Assembly (NCBI RefSeq): GCF_040438925.1
Contig: NZ_CP159258.1
Coordinates: 634,001-698,000 of the forward strand
Origin: Pseudomonas sp. MYb327
GTDB taxonomy: Bacteria; Pseudomonadota; Gammaproteobacteria; Pseudomonadales; Pseudomonadaceae
Reading direction: 5' to 3'
DNA: 64,000 nucleotides
This document shows, one piece after another, positions 16,792 to 25,719 of the stretch (its first letter is position 1; every line of letters starts with the position of its first letter). The notes under the pieces were generated by a model that saw only the letters and a program-made list of their open reading frames with translations, ran no database searches and had not been told where the DNA came from. Both the position numbers and the translations under genes were made by a program.

Positions 16792-16818
16792 AAACCCGGC
16801 CATGTGCCGGGTTTTTTT
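16792..16818 (+). terminator. Intrinsic terminator of the permease gene
   Basis: AACCCGGC and GCCGGGTT form the stem around CATGT, followed by a run of T. Confidence 0.92.
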
Positions 16819-16996
16819 GTTCTTGAAACTCTAACTTTCGTTTGCTCTGACGTCTGGATCCTACAGAGGCGGATATCGTTTACTACAGTAGTTTCGGAAC
16901 TTTAAGCAAAACAGATTAATTCAGAGCTGGCCTACTCTTTGTCCGGTCCTGTTTGCCCTAGACTCTGGTGCTCTAAATAATCAAGGAGCACTGATT

Positions 16997-17497
16997 GTGG
17001 CTAGTAATAGTTACATGAGCATCACGGGAAAACGACAAGGCTTGATTTCAGCAGGTTGCTCAGGCCAAAGTTCTATCGGCAATAAATGCCAATTTGGCCA
17101 TCAGGATGAAATCATGGTGTTGGCCTACTCCCACGATATGCTCACGGGTAATGACGGCAGCACTACAAGTGGTCGAGGCAAACACATGCCGATCATGATC
17201 ACCAAGGCTATCGATAAATCATCGCCGCTGTTAGCGAGCGCGCTGCATGAGAGTGAAGAAGTCGAGTGCATCATCAATTTTTACCGCACGGGCTCGGCTG
17301 GAGGGCGAGAGCGTTATTACTCAATACATCTCTCAGGCGCGCGTATTGCACATATCAGTCAGCAAGTTCCCCACGCCATTCGCATGAACGACGCAGAGCC
17401 GCAGGAGTTGGTGTCGATTTGATATAGGGAAATTGCCTGGGCGCACGTTCCTGGTGCCACAAGTGCTTATAGTACTTGGGGGAATGAGGGTGAATGA
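16997..17497 (+). pseudogene. hcp: Hcp-family T6SS tube protein with an in-frame TGA
   Basis: The reading frame from GTG 16997 (AAGGAG 8 bases upstream) encodes a recognisable Hcp: MSITGKRQG, an EIMVLAYSHDM segment, HMPIMITKAIDKSSPLL, and RERYYSIHLSGARI. A TGA at 17420-17422 stops it after 141 residues. The same frame then continues with YREIAWAHVPGATSAYSTWG and ends at TGA 17495-17497, exactly the expected Hcp C terminus. A single C-to-T change of a CGA Arg codon would explain it. No other T6SS gene is in the window, so this is an orphan hcp cassette. The truncated protein lacks a strand needed for the ring, so it is probably inactive. Confidence 0.85.
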
Positions 17498-18192
17498 GGA
17501 ATCTTGCGATATTGCCGATGTGACTGGAGCAGCTTCTGATCTGGTGGCGGCGGGTTGCACTATTGGCATGACGCATTTTCCAGATGGGGTTACCCGGCTG
17601 CGCTTTAGTTTGATGGTTTCATCCTATGCGAATGAGGTGATTTCAAGCTGTTGATGAAGGGCTTGTCAGTGCCTGGCAGGGACTTGAGGCGTTAAGGGCG
17701 GAACATGAGGAGTTGTTGTCGAAGGCTCGGTTTTATCTTCAGAACGGGGTCGGGGTAGTGGCGGGTGCAATGCAGATTGAGGCTGGCATAGCCATTACGG
17801 GAATTTCGGGAGGCGCTGGGGTTGTGCCGGGTGCGCTTTTAATAGCTCATGGGGCTAATAATATTGCCGAAAGCGCGGCTAATATTTACAACGGTCCCGA
17901 TGCACCTAGCGCTCAGGGGCCTATCCGGCAAGGCTATAAAGTTCTCTTTAAGGATAGTTATAAAGGGAATGTGGCGTATTACTCAACCGACTTGATTCTA
18001 TCGGGCTTTGGGGCGTTTAGGGTTGTACGTAAGCCTGGTTCTGCGCAACTATTTAGATTCGATCCAATGAGTCATGAAAAGGCCTATCGGCAAGCTGGAG
18101 TTCTGGCATTGTTATTTGAGGGGCTGGCGGATTCGATAACCTTGAATATGATCGCTGAGGAAGTGCGGTCAAGGGAGAGTGTGGAAAACTGA
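17484..18192 (+). pseudogene. DUF4225-like putative T6SS effector, frameshifted
   Basis: The first part, from ATG 17484 (overlapping the end of hcp), reads CDIADVTGAASDLVAAGCT, then HFPDGVTRLRFSLMVSSYANEVI, and stops at 17652-17654. The homologous continuation is in the next frame, AVDEGLVSAWQGLEALRAEH from about 17647, then LQNGVGVVAGAMQIEAGIAI, GGAGVVPGALLIAHGANNI and a C terminus ending at 18192. Removing one T from TTT at 17641-17643 restores one frame of about 235 residues. The Gly/Ala-rich hydrophobic centre and position behind hcp match DUF4225 proteins proposed as Hcp-linked effectors. Base composition is more AT-rich than in neighbours. Confidence 0.75.
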
Positions 18193-18209
18193 TTTTAGTA
18201 AGATTTTGG

Positions 18210-18419
18210 TTATGTCCAGCCACGCATCCTTGGCAAATAGAAGCGCAGACCCAATAGCGCAATAGGTATATACGTAGCTACATAGGAAATATCTAGGGAG
18301 CATCCCTCCAATGGGATTACTTCAGTAATTACCCAGACAACCGCTCCCGTGATTGGAATTGAGCAGCCTAGAACCAGTAAGGTAACCGCGAGGTGGTATC
18401 GAATGTTTTCAAAGTTCAC
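18210..18419 (-). CDS. Small membrane protein, possible immunity partner
   Basis: 69 residues from a GTG at 18419, with two membrane segments (LAVTLLVLGCSIPITGAVVWVI and ISYVATYIPIALLGLRFYL) and a basic end. It is convergent with the DUF4225 pseudogene and separated by 17 bases. Small membrane proteins next to membrane-acting T6SS effectors are often immunity proteins, which makes that role possible here. The start has only a weak ribosome site, and I recognise no homologue. Confidence 0.45.
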   Translation of the reverse strand: MNFENIRYHLAVTLLVLGCSIPITGAVVWVITEVIPLEGCSLDISYVATYIPIALLGLRFYLPRMRGWT

Positions 18420-18616
18420 TTTGACTAATTCTGTCCATTGGGGGGAAACCTTAGACTAGTATCACCATTAGAAACAATGCAACTTCCATTGTGTAAATCC
18501 GAAAACTCCGTAAGAAAAGTCAGGGTGCTTTCAGCGTTTCGCTTGTGCCCGTGATCATCTGCAATTCAGGACGACATTCGCGGTATCCTGAACGCCCCGA
18601 ACCCGGACGCTTTTCC

Positions 18617-19030
18617 ATGCTGGTGATTTCCAACAACGTGCATCTGCCGGATGCCGAGATCGAGTTGACGGCCATTCGCGCCCAGGGCGCCGGTGGGCAG
18701 AACGTCAACAAGGTCTCCAGCGCGGTGCACCTGCGTTTCGACATTCCGGCGTCGTCCTTGCCCGAGTTCTACAAGGAACGGCTGCTGGCGCTGCGCGACA
18801 GCCGCATCACCAGCGACGGCGTGTTGATCATCAAGGCCCAGCAATATCGGACACAGGAACAGAACCGCGCCGATGCGCTGGAGCGTCTGACGGAGTTGAT
18901 TCTCAGCGCTACCAAAGTCGAAAAGAAACGCCGCCCGACCAAACCGACTCTCGGTTCGAAGACGCGTCGGCTTGAATCCAAAAGCAAACGCGGCAACATC
19001 AAGGCCGGGCGCGGCAAGGTGGATTTCTAA
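18617..19030 (+). CDS. arfB: Alternative ribosome-rescue factor ArfB (peptidyl-tRNA hydrolase)
   Basis: 137 residues, close to the 140 of E. coli ArfB (YaeJ). The GGQ motif is in [20 protein letters not shown], and the basic C-terminal tail ([20 protein letters not shown]) should enter the empty mRNA channel. It hydrolyses peptidyl-tRNA on stalled ribosomes. I chose ATG 18617, because it gives the family opening [11 protein letters not shown]; the frame extends 24 codons further upstream without similarity. Its stop overlaps that of the convergent MFS gene by 4 bases. Confidence 0.92.
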   Translation: MLVISNNVHLPDAEIELTAIRAQGAGGQNVNKVSSAVHLRFDIPASSLPEFYKERLLALRDSRITSDGVLIIKAQQYRTQEQNRADALERLTELILSATKVEKKRRPTKPTLGSKTRRLESKSKRGNIKAGRGKVDF

Positions 19031-20226
19031 CGGGTTTGCCTGGCTTCGCGGCTCTTTGGTGCCTGGCGGTAAAGGTAGATGCACAGGATCAAGCTGCTGA
19101 CGGCGGCCAGCGCAGCGAACAGGAAAATCGACGCAAAACCAAAGCCCGATGCAACCGCACCCGCCAATGGCCCGGTGATCCCCAGCGACAAATCAATGAA
19201 CAGTGAATAAGCACCGACCGCCGCGCCACGGCTCGACGCCGGAACCAGATTGACCGCCTCGACCCCCAGCGCCGGAAACACCAGCGAAAAGCCGAAACCG
19301 CTTAGCGCCGCGCCCGCCAGCGCCCAATGCGCGTCCGGCGCCAGCCACAGCAGTAACAATCCCAGGGTTTCCACCGAGAGGCAGGCGATCGCAACGCGAA
19401 AGCCGCCGAGGCGGTTGATCAGGTTGCCGAACAACAGCCGCGCGCCGATGAAGCTGGCGCCGAACAGGCTCAGGCACAGCACCGCGTTGTCCCAATGCTG
19501 GGTGGCGTAATACAGGGTGATGAACGTGGCGATGGTGCCGAAACCGATAGAGCCCAAGGCCAGTCCGCAGCCGTGGGGCAACACCCGCCCGAGCACGTGC
19601 ATGAATGGCAAGCGCTCACCGACAACAATCGGCGCGGCGGTTTTCGGCCAGGCCAGCAGCAGCCCCAACGCGGCCAACAGCACAATGCTGACGCCCATGC
19701 TCCACAAACCCATCTGGCTGACAAGCAACACTCCCAGCGGTGCACCGATCGCCAGCGCGCCGTAACTGGCGATGCCGTTCCACGAGATGACCTTGGCAGT
19801 GTTCGCTGCGCCAACCCGGCCGATGCCCCAGCCAATTGAGCCGGAGCCCACCAGACTTTCAGCACTACCAAGCACCAGGCGGCCGATCAACAGGCTGATC
19901 AAACTCAGCATCGGCAGGCTTTGGGTCCAGGCCGAAATCAGCATGAATACACCGCTCAAGCCGCAACCGGCGAGGCCATACATCACCGCGAGTTTGCTGC
20001 CCTTGTTGTCGATGATTTTCCCGGCGTACGGGCGGCTGAGGAGGGTGGCGAGGTATTGCACACTGATCACCAGCCCGGCGATCACCGCGCCAAATCCGAG
20101 TTCACTGTGAACGTAGCCCGGCAGCACGGCGAGGGGTATGCCGATATTCAAGTAGCCAATAAAGGTAAACAGAACGATGGAGACAACTTGCAGCGTGACC
20201 GCCAGGGGGCGCTGGTTTTCAGACAT
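19027..20226 (-). CDS. MFS transporter (YhhS/YfcJ-like)
   Basis: 399 residues from ATG 20226, with twelve predicted membrane segments. Motifs include [22 protein letters not shown] (motif-A-like between helices 2 and 3) and [23 protein letters not shown]. The resemblance is to the YhhS/YfcJ branch of drug or metabolite exporters; the substrate is unknown. An in-frame extension to 20268 exists but lacks family similarity. The stop codon overlaps that of arfB. Confidence 0.82.
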   Translation of the reverse strand: MSENQRPLAVTLQVVSIVLFTFIGYLNIGIPLAVLPGYVHSELGFGAVIAGLVISVQYLATLLSRPYAGKIIDNKGSKLAVMYGLAGCGLSGVFMLISAWTQSLPMLSLISLLIGRLVLGSAESLVGSGSIGWGIGRVGAANTAKVISWNGIASYGALAIGAPLGVLLVSQMGLWSMGVSIVLLAALGLLLAWPKTAAPIVVGERLPFMHVLGRVLPHGCGLALGSIGFGTIATFITLYYATQHWDNAVLCLSLFGASFIGARLLFGNLINRLGGFRVAIACLSVETLGLLLLWLAPDAHWALAGAALSGFGFSLVFPALGVEAVNLVPASSRGAAVGAYSLFIDLSLGITGPLAGAVASGFGFASIFLFAALAAVSSLILCIYLYRQAPKSREARQTR

Positions 20227-20325
20227 GGGTAAAGGTCCACGGGAAAGCAGGATAGATAGGCTGCTCATGATAACGGCGTGAACGCGGGCGAGTTGTGAAA
20301 AAGTAAAACTATTTGCCGGGTGGTG

Positions 20326-20511
20326 TCACTCGGGCTTGGCAGGCGCTACCAGCTGCGTGGTGACCAATGCGGCCAAGGCATTTTCTTCAGTGCCGAAGCG
20401 GGCAAGCAATGCGGCCTGTTTTTCGGGGGAGAGGCGATTCCAGATCTCGATCATTTTCTCGGCGGTGCCGATCAGGACGCTGGCTTGCGCTTCGCTGAAT
20501 TCATCGGTCAT
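20326..20511 (-). CDS. Small conserved-looking protein of unknown function
   Basis: 61 residues: a helical, charged protein with EAQASVLIGTAEKMIEIWNRL, LSPEKQAALLARFGTEENALAAL and a Pro/Lys end. No signal or membrane segment. GAGAG lies about 9 bases before the ATG. The codon use looks like that of real Pseudomonas genes. It lies 73 bases downstream of another very small ORF on the same strand. Confidence 0.55.
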   Translation of the reverse strand: MTDEFSEAQASVLIGTAEKMIEIWNRLSPEKQAALLARFGTEENALAALVTTQLVAPAKPE

Positions 20512-20584
20512 GGGGGCGCTCTCGTTTCAGGCAGTGTGGAAAGCGCATGTTAGCGCTTTCCACACGGTCTGTACGGCGGGTGTT

Positions 20585-20716
20585 TCAGTCTTCGCTGTCA
20601 GCCTGGCGGCTGTCAGTGGCTTCTTTCGGCTCGGGCTGTTGGGCGCCGGCTTGTTGCGTGGTCGTCTGCTCAGGTACGTGCAGGCTTGGGAAGGGGAGAT
20701 TAGGAATCTCGTGCAT
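20585..20716 (-). CDS. Very small protein, 43 residues
   Basis: Begins MHEIPNLPFPSLHVPEQ and continues as a Gln/Glu/Ala/Asp-rich disordered stretch ending ADSED. The start is preceded by GCGAGGAGCGCAACC, a strong ribosome site. No domain is recognised. The ribosome site and the good codon use are the evidence. Confidence 0.5.
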   Translation of the reverse strand: MHEIPNLPFPSLHVPEQTTTQQAGAQQPEPKEATDSRQADSED

Positions 20717-20880
20717 GGTTGCGCTCCTCGCTAAGTCTGTTGATAGATCTGGTAGATCCGCGCTTTTAAAAAGCCTCGGCAGGATACAGCACTGAAAATG
20801 ACAAACAGACTTTTATATCCATTTGTTTCGACAGACGGGGTTGTATAGACAGATCGGTAGGAGAGCCAACACAAAACAAA

Positions 20881-20970
20881 TGTGGGAGCGAGCCTGCTAG
20901 CGATAGCGGAGTGTCATTCAACGGTGATGTTGATTGATAAACCGCTATCGCGAGCAGGCTCGCTCCCACA
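20881..20970. repeat. REP palindrome pair
   Basis: GTGGGAGCGAGCCTGCTAGC at 20882 and inverted TCGCGAGCAGGCTCGCTCCC from about 20949, directly downstream of the phhABC operon. Confidence 0.82.
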
Positions 20971-20992
20971 GGGGTGTTGCATTGCTTGAGGA

Positions 20993-22186
20993 TTACTTGC
21001 AGACGCTGGCAATCGCCTCGGCCAACAAATCCAGGCGCGTGGCATCAATCCCCGCCACGTTGGCCCGACCTGAATTGACCATGTACACGCTGTGATGATC
21101 GCGCAGGTTTTTCACTTGCTCAGGCGTCAACCCGGTGTAGGAAAACATCCCGCGCTGCAGCCCAATGTGCGCAAAGCGCTCGCGCAAACCGTGAGGCTCC
21201 AGCGCCTCGACCAGACCGCTGCGCAGTTGGGCGATGCGCAGGCGCATGGTTTCCACTTCGTCGGCCCATAGGCTTTTCAGCTCCGGGTCACCGAGGATGG
21301 TTGCCACCACGGCGGCGCCGTGATCCGGTGGCGTCGACCACAGGTTGCGGGCGATGTTGGCCAGTTGGCTGCGGATGTCGGTCAGCTTGTCGGCGTTTTT
21401 CGCGCAGACAATCAGCGCCCCGGTGCGGTCGCGGTACAAGCCGAAGTTTTTCGAGCAGGAACTGGTGATCAGCATTTCCGGCAATTCGGCGGCGAACAGC
21501 CGGGTCGACCAGGCGTCCTGCTCCAGGCCGTCGCCGAAGCCCTGGTAGGCGAAGTCGATCAGTGGCAACAGTTCCCGCCGACGCACCACGTCCAGCACTC
21601 GACGCCAATCGTCGTGAGACAGATCGAACCCGGTCGGGTTGTGGCAGCAGGCGTGCAGCAATACCACGTCGCCCTTGGGTGCTTCGTTGAGCACCGCGAG
21701 CATCGCGTCGACATCCAGACGGTTGTCGCTGCCCACGTACGGGTAGTGGCTGACATTGACCTTGGCCGCCGCGAAAATGGTTTCGTGGATAGGCCAGGTC
21801 GGGTTGCTCAACCACACGCCACGGCCCGGCAGGCACTGGGCGATGAAGTCCGCACTCAGGCGCAATGCGCCCGTGCCGCCCGGTGTCTGGGTGGCGCCGG
21901 CGCGTTGTTCGCTGATCAGCTTCGAGTCGGCGCCGAGCACCAGCTCACTGATGACCTTGCCGAAGGCCGCGTCGCCATGACCGCCGATGTAGGTTTTGGT
22001 GGTCTGGCGATCCACCAGTCGCGCCTCGGCAAGTTTCACCGCCTGGGGAATCGAGGTCAGGCCCTGGGCGTCTTTGTAGACTCCCACGCCGAGGTCGAAT
22101 TTGCGCGGGTTGGAGTCCTGCGCATAGGCCTCCATCAGACCGAGGATCGGGTCGCCGGGCACCCGGCCGATGGCGTCGAAATGCAT
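20993..22186 (-). CDS. phhC: Aromatic amino acid aminotransferase PhhC
   Basis: 397 residues of the aspartate/tyrosine aminotransferase fold. Visible are GVGVYKDAQG, GGTGALRLSADF, CHNPTGFDLSHDDW, DFAYQGFGDGLEQDAW and the PLP lysine in SSCSKNFGLYRDRTGAL. It should transaminate aromatic amino acids with 2-oxoglutarate, the last step of the phh pathway. The ATG overlaps the phhB stop by one base (TAATG), which shows translational coupling. Confidence 0.92.
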   Translation of the reverse strand: MHFDAIGRVPGDPILGLMEAYAQDSNPRKFDLGVGVYKDAQGLTSIPQAVKLAEARLVDRQTTKTYIGGHGDAAFGKVISELVLGADSKLISEQRAGATQTPGGTGALRLSADFIAQCLPGRGVWLSNPTWPIHETIFAAAKVNVSHYPYVGSDNRLDVDAMLAVLNEAPKGDVVLLHACCHNPTGFDLSHDDWRRVLDVVRRRELLPLIDFAYQGFGDGLEQDAWSTRLFAAELPEMLITSSCSKNFGLYRDRTGALIVCAKNADKLTDIRSQLANIARNLWSTPPDHGAAVVATILGDPELKSLWADEVETMRLRIAQLRSGLVEALEPHGLRERFAHIGLQRGMFSYTGLTPEQVKNLRDHHSVYMVNSGRANVAGIDATRLDLLAEAIASVCK

Positions 22187-22542
22187 TATTTGCGGCCCTC
22201 GGCGTCCTTGGCCACTTCGTCAGTGCGCGCGGCCATGATGAAGTCGTTGCGGTGCAGGCCTTTGATCGAGTGGCTCCACCAGGTCACGGTGACTTTGCCC
22301 CACTCGGTCAGCAGGCCAGGGTGGTGACCTTCGGCCTCGGAGATTTCACCGACGGCATTGGTGAACGCCAGGGCGTGTTTGAAATTCTTGAACAGGAAGA
22401 CTTTTTCCAGCTGCATGATGCTGTCGCGCACTTCGATGTTCCAGTCCGGGATCTGCTTGATCAGTACCGGCAGTTCTTCGTCGCTGACTTGTGGGGCATC
22501 GGCGCGGCAGGCTTCGCAATGGGCTTGGTTCAATGTGGACAT
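22186..22542 (-). CDS. phhB: Pterin-4a-carbinolamine dehydratase PhhB
   Basis: 118 residues with the PCD/DCoH signature [20 protein letters not shown]. It dehydrates the 4a-hydroxy-tetrahydropterin made by PhhA so the pterin cofactor can be recycled, and in pseudomonads it also supports PhhA levels. A gap of 104 bases separates it from phhA, with no gene or clear signal seen in that gap. Confidence 0.94.
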   Translation of the reverse strand: MSTLNQAHCEACRADAPQVSDEELPVLIKQIPDWNIEVRDSIMQLEKVFLFKNFKHALAFTNAVGEISEAEGHHPGLLTEWGKVTVTWWSHSIKGLHRNDFIMAARTDEVAKDAEGRK

Positions 22543-22646
22543 GATGAGTTCCTGAAATCGAATAAATGGAAATCGGCCGTCAGTATCACCACGCTAAAGC
22601 AAAGCGACGGTTCCTGACAGGCTCACTTGATCTTAAAAGTCGCGGA

Positions 22647-23438
22647 TCACGCCGCTTTCGGTTTTGGCGGAAACTTCGGTGTGTGCAGGCCCATCTGCAT
22701 CGCTTGCTTGACCATGCCCATGATGTCTTCATGGGCCAGGTCGAACAGGCGCTTGAGGTTCGGCAGCGCGAAATACAGGGGTTGCAGGATGTCGATGCGG
22801 TACGGCGTGCGCATGCATTCCAGCGGATCGAATGCCTGATGCTCAGGCTCGTCTGACAGGCAATAAACGGTTTCTTTCGGTGAAGACAGAATGCCGCCGC
22901 CGTAGATGCGCTGGCCTTGCGGGGTATCGACCAGGCCGAACTCGATGGTCATCCAGTACAGGCGCGCCAGGTACACCCGTTCTTCCTTGGAAGCCTGTAG
23001 GCCAAGTTTGCCGTAAGTGTGGGTAAATTCGGCGAACCAGGGATTGGTCAGTAGCGGGCAGTGACCGAAGATCTCGTGGAAAATGTCCGGCTCTTGCAGG
23101 TAGTCCAGTTCTTCGCGGGTCCGAATAAACGTGGCTACTGGAAACTGCTTGCTGGCGAGCAATTCAAAAAAAGTCTGGAAGGGGATCAGCGCCGGGACAC
23201 GGGCGACCTGCCAGCCGGTGGTTTCACCGAGAACCTTGTTGATCTCGCCCAGTTGAGGAATGCGGTCGTGGGGCAGACCGAGTTTTTCGATACCGTCCAG
23301 GTATTCCTGGCACGCACGCCCTTCGATCACTTTCAATTGGCGAGTGATCAGCGTGTTCCACACCGCGTGTTCTTCGGCGGGGTAGTCGATAAAACCTTGC
23401 GCATCGGGCTCGCGAGCCACGTATTGCGTCTGCTTCAT
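22647..23438 (-). CDS. phhA: Phenylalanine 4-monooxygenase PhhA
   Basis: 263 residues, the normal bacterial length. The iron ligands are in DIFHEIFGHCPLL (two His) and WMTIEFGLV (Glu). GWQVARVPALIPFQTFF forms the pterin/substrate side. It converts phenylalanine to tyrosine with tetrahydropterin. GGAGAGCAGC precedes the ATG. A sigma-54 promoter and a TyrR/PhhR-like palindrome lie upstream. Confidence 0.95.
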   Translation of the reverse strand: MKQTQYVAREPDAQGFIDYPAEEHAVWNTLITRQLKVIEGRACQEYLDGIEKLGLPHDRIPQLGEINKVLGETTGWQVARVPALIPFQTFFELLASKQFPVATFIRTREELDYLQEPDIFHEIFGHCPLLTNPWFAEFTHTYGKLGLQASKEERVYLARLYWMTIEFGLVDTPQGQRIYGGGILSSPKETVYCLSDEPEHQAFDPLECMRTPYRIDILQPLYFALPNLKRLFDLAHEDIMGMVKQAMQMGLHTPKFPPKPKAA

Positions 23439-23505
23439 GCTGCTCTCCTGCTAAGGGATTTCGTTCTTGTTATGTGCTGCTATGGACCTAGAAATACCCC
23501 ATGAA

Positions 23506-23523
23506 TTGCAGTGTTGCAGCCGG
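23506..23523 (-). promoter_or_regulatory. Predicted sigma-54 promoter of phhABC
   Basis: On the minus strand CCGGCTGCAACACTGCAA has GG, ten bases, then GC, the -24/-12 spacing of sigma-54. It lies about 70 bases before the phhA ATG. The divergent gene encodes PhhR, the expected activator. Confidence 0.65.
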
Positions 23524-23556
23524 GGATACGCGCATTGCGTAGGAAAAATCCCGGAT

Positions 23557-23580
23557 ATTCGTAAAGTTTTCGTTACGAAT
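23557..23580. promoter_or_regulatory. Predicted PhhR/TyrR-type operator
   Basis: ATTCGTAA (23557-23564) and TTACGAAT (23573-23580) form a perfect 8-base inverted repeat with 8 bases between. It resembles the TyrR/PhhR box TGTAAA-N6-TTTACA. It is centred about 70 bases upstream of the expected phhA start of transcription, a good activator position, in the phhA-phhR divergent region. Confidence 0.65.
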
Positions 23581-23690
23581 CGATAGGCGTCGCGTAGTTG
23601 CTGAGATTTGCGGGTTTGAAAAGCGTCATGACTGTCACATAATCTTGACGACTATCTGCGTGCCTTGGCAGAAAAGTCAGGCGCTAAACA

Positions 23691-23782
23691 TGTGGGAGCC
23701 AGCCTGCTGGCGATAGCGGCGTGTCATTCGACATCAATATTGCCTGATGCGATGCCATCGCCAGCAGGCTGGCTCCCACAGG
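23691..23782. repeat. REP palindrome pair
   Basis: GTGGGAGCCAGCCTGCTGGC at 23692 and inverted TCGCCAGCAGGCTGGCTCCC at about 23758. The pair ends 28 bases before the phhR start, so it lies in the phhR leader or promoter. Confidence 0.82.
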
Positions 23783-23809
23783 TCAAACATCGTTTATCAG
23801 GTCTTTCAC

Positions 23810-25369
23810 ATGCGAATCAAAGTCCACTGCCAGAACCGCATCGGCATCCTGCGCGACATTCTCAACCTGCTGGTGGAGTACGGCATCAACGTCGCGCGCG
23901 GTGAGGTGGGCGGCGAGCATGGCAACGCGATTTACCTGCACTGTCCGAACTTGATCAACATTCAGTTCCAGGCGTTGCGTCCGAAATTCGAGGCGATTAC
24001 CGGGGTTTTTGGCGTCAAGCGTGTAGGACTGATGCCCAGCGAACGTCGGCATATGGAACTCAATGCGTTGCTCGGCGCCCTGGAGTTTCCGGTGTTGTCG
24101 ATCGACATGGGGGGTTCCATCGTCGCGGCTAACCGGGCGGCGGCTCAGTTGCTGGGCGTGCGAGTCGATGAAGTGCCGGGGATTCCGTTGTCCCGTTATG
24201 CCGAAGACTTCGACTTGCCGGAACTGGTGCGTGCCAACAAATCGCGGATCAACGGGCTGCGGGTCAAGGTCAAAGGCGACGTGTTTCTGGCCGACATTGC
24301 GCCACTGCAATCGGAACATGATGACAGTGAAGCCATGGCCGGTGCGGTACTGACGCTGCACCGCGCCGACCGCGTGGGCGAACGCATCTATAACGTCCGC
24401 AAGCAGGAATTGCGCGGCTTCGACAGCATCTTCCAGAGTTCGAAAGTCATGGCGGCGGTGGTGCGCGAAGCTCGGCGCATGGCCCCGCTCGACGCGCCAC
24501 TATTGATAGAAGGTGAAACCGGAACCGGTAAAGAACTGTTGGCGCGCGCCTGCCACTTGGCCAGTCCGCGCGGGCAGTCACCCTTGATGGCGCTCAACTG
24601 CGCCGGTCTGCCGGAATCCATGGCCGAGACTGAACTGTTCGGCTACGGCCCGGGCGCCTTCGAAGGGGCGCGGGCCGAAGGCAAGCTCGGGCTGTTGGAA
24701 CTGACGGCGGGCGGTACGCTGTTTCTCGATGGTGTCGGGGAAATGAGCCCGCGCTTGCAGGTGAAACTGCTGCGTTTCCTGCAGGACGGATGCTTCCGGC
24801 GTGTAGGCAGTGACGAAGAGGTTTATCTCGATGTGCGGGTGATCTGTGCGACTCAGGTCGACTTGTCCGAGTTGTGCGCCCGTGGCGAGTTTCGTCAGGA
24901 CCTCTATCACCGCTTGAACGTGTTGTCGTTGCACATCCCGCCGCTGCGCGAATGCCTCGACGGTTTGACGCCGCTGGTGGAGCATTTCCTCGACCAGGCC
25001 AGTCGGCAGATCGGCTGCCCGCTGCCGAAACTCGCACCGGCGGCCATGGACCGGCTCAGTCATTACCACTGGCCGGGCAACGTGCGGCAGTTGGAGAACG
25101 TGCTATTCCAGGCGGTTTCCCTGTGCGAGGGCGGGACGGTCAAGGCCGAGCACATTCGCTTGCCGGATTACGGCGTGCGTCAGCCGCTTGGCGATTTCTC
25201 GCTAGAGGGTGGGCTGGACGAGATTGTCGGGCGCTTCGAGAAAGCGGTGCTGGAGCGCTTGTATTCCGAGCATCCGAGCAGTCGGCAATTGGGTAAGCGG
25301 TTGGGGGTTTCCCATACGACCATTGCCAATAAGTTGCGCGATTATGAGGTGGGCAAGGACAACACCTGA
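23810..25369 (+). CDS. phhR: TyrR-family regulator PhhR
   Basis: 519 residues from ATG 23810. An N-terminal ACT domain (IKVHCQNRIGILRDILNLL) is followed by a PAS domain (about 80-190). The AAA+ domain has Walker A GETGTGKE and a loop reading GPGAFEGARA where sigma-54 activators usually have GAFTGA. The C-terminal HTH reads RQLGKRLGVSHTTIANKLRDY. It senses aromatic amino acids and activates phhABC. The Thr-to-Glu change in the loop is typical of TyrR/PhhR proteins. The frame extends upstream into the REP, but the ACT start favours 23810. Confidence 0.92.
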   Translation: MRIKVHCQNRIGILRDILNLLVEYGINVARGEVGGEHGNAIYLHCPNLINIQFQALRPKFEAITGVFGVKRVGLMPSERRHMELNALLGALEFPVLSIDMGGSIVAANRAAAQLLGVRVDEVPGIPLSRYAEDFDLPELVRANKSRINGLRVKVKGDVFLADIAPLQSEHDDSEAMAGAVLTLHRADRVGERIYNVRKQELRGFDSIFQSSKVMAAVVREARRMAPLDAPLLIEGETGTGKELLARACHLASPRGQSPLMALNCAGLPESMAETELFGYGPGAFEGARAEGKLGLLELTAGGTLFLDGVGEMSPRLQVKLLRFLQDGCFRRVGSDEEVYLDVRVICATQVDLSELCARGEFRQDLYHRLNVLSLHIPPLRECLDGLTPLVEHFLDQASRQIGCPLPKLAPAAMDRLSHYHWPGNVRQLENVLFQAVSLCEGGTVKAEHIRLPDYGVRQPLGDFSLEGGLDEIVGRFEKAVLERLYSEHPSSRQLGKRLGVSHTTIANKLRDYEVGKDNT

Positions 25370-25370
25370 C

Positions 25371-25503
25371 CCTGTGGCGAGGGTGCTTGCTCCCGCTCGG
25401 GCGCGAAGCGGCCGCAAAGAGAGCCTGCGCGATCTGCCAGTAGAAATTCGGTCAGCCATTTTGGGGCTGCTTTGCAGCCCAGCGGGAGCAAGCTCCCGCC
25501 ACA
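25371..25503. repeat. Long imperfect palindrome, second REP type
   Basis: TGTGGCGAGGGTGCTTGCTC at 25373 and inverted AGCGGGAGCAAGCTCCCGCC ending near 25500 close a loop of about 80 bases. The consensus differs from the GTAGGAGC type elsewhere. It lies in the gap between phhR and flgF. Confidence 0.75.
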
Positions 25504-25647
25504 GGTGTTTGTGTTGCTGCAACAGGTCAAGCCTTGCCACTTAACGGCATAACACCGCCGGTTTTTCGTCTCTGATACAAATCCTCTGCACCCCCTCCAT
25601 CTCCCCAAGTCCTTTGTTTGCCGGGCTCAACGCCTGCAAAAACAAGT

Positions 25648-25664
25648 TGGTCTGCAAATTGCTT
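25648..25664 (+). promoter_or_regulatory. Predicted sigma-54 promoter of flgFGHIJKL
   Basis: TTGGTCTGCAAATTGCTT has GG at 25649-25650 and GC at 25661-25662, ten bases apart, with a good TTGCT -12 element. It lies about 55 bases before the flgF start. Class III rod and hook genes are RpoN/FleR dependent in Pseudomonas, which fits. Confidence 0.65.
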
Positions 25665-25719
25665 ATGCCTCGTCAGTACAGCAGTGGGCGGCAAACGTCC
25701 GGCAGGCAGAGGAAAGATT

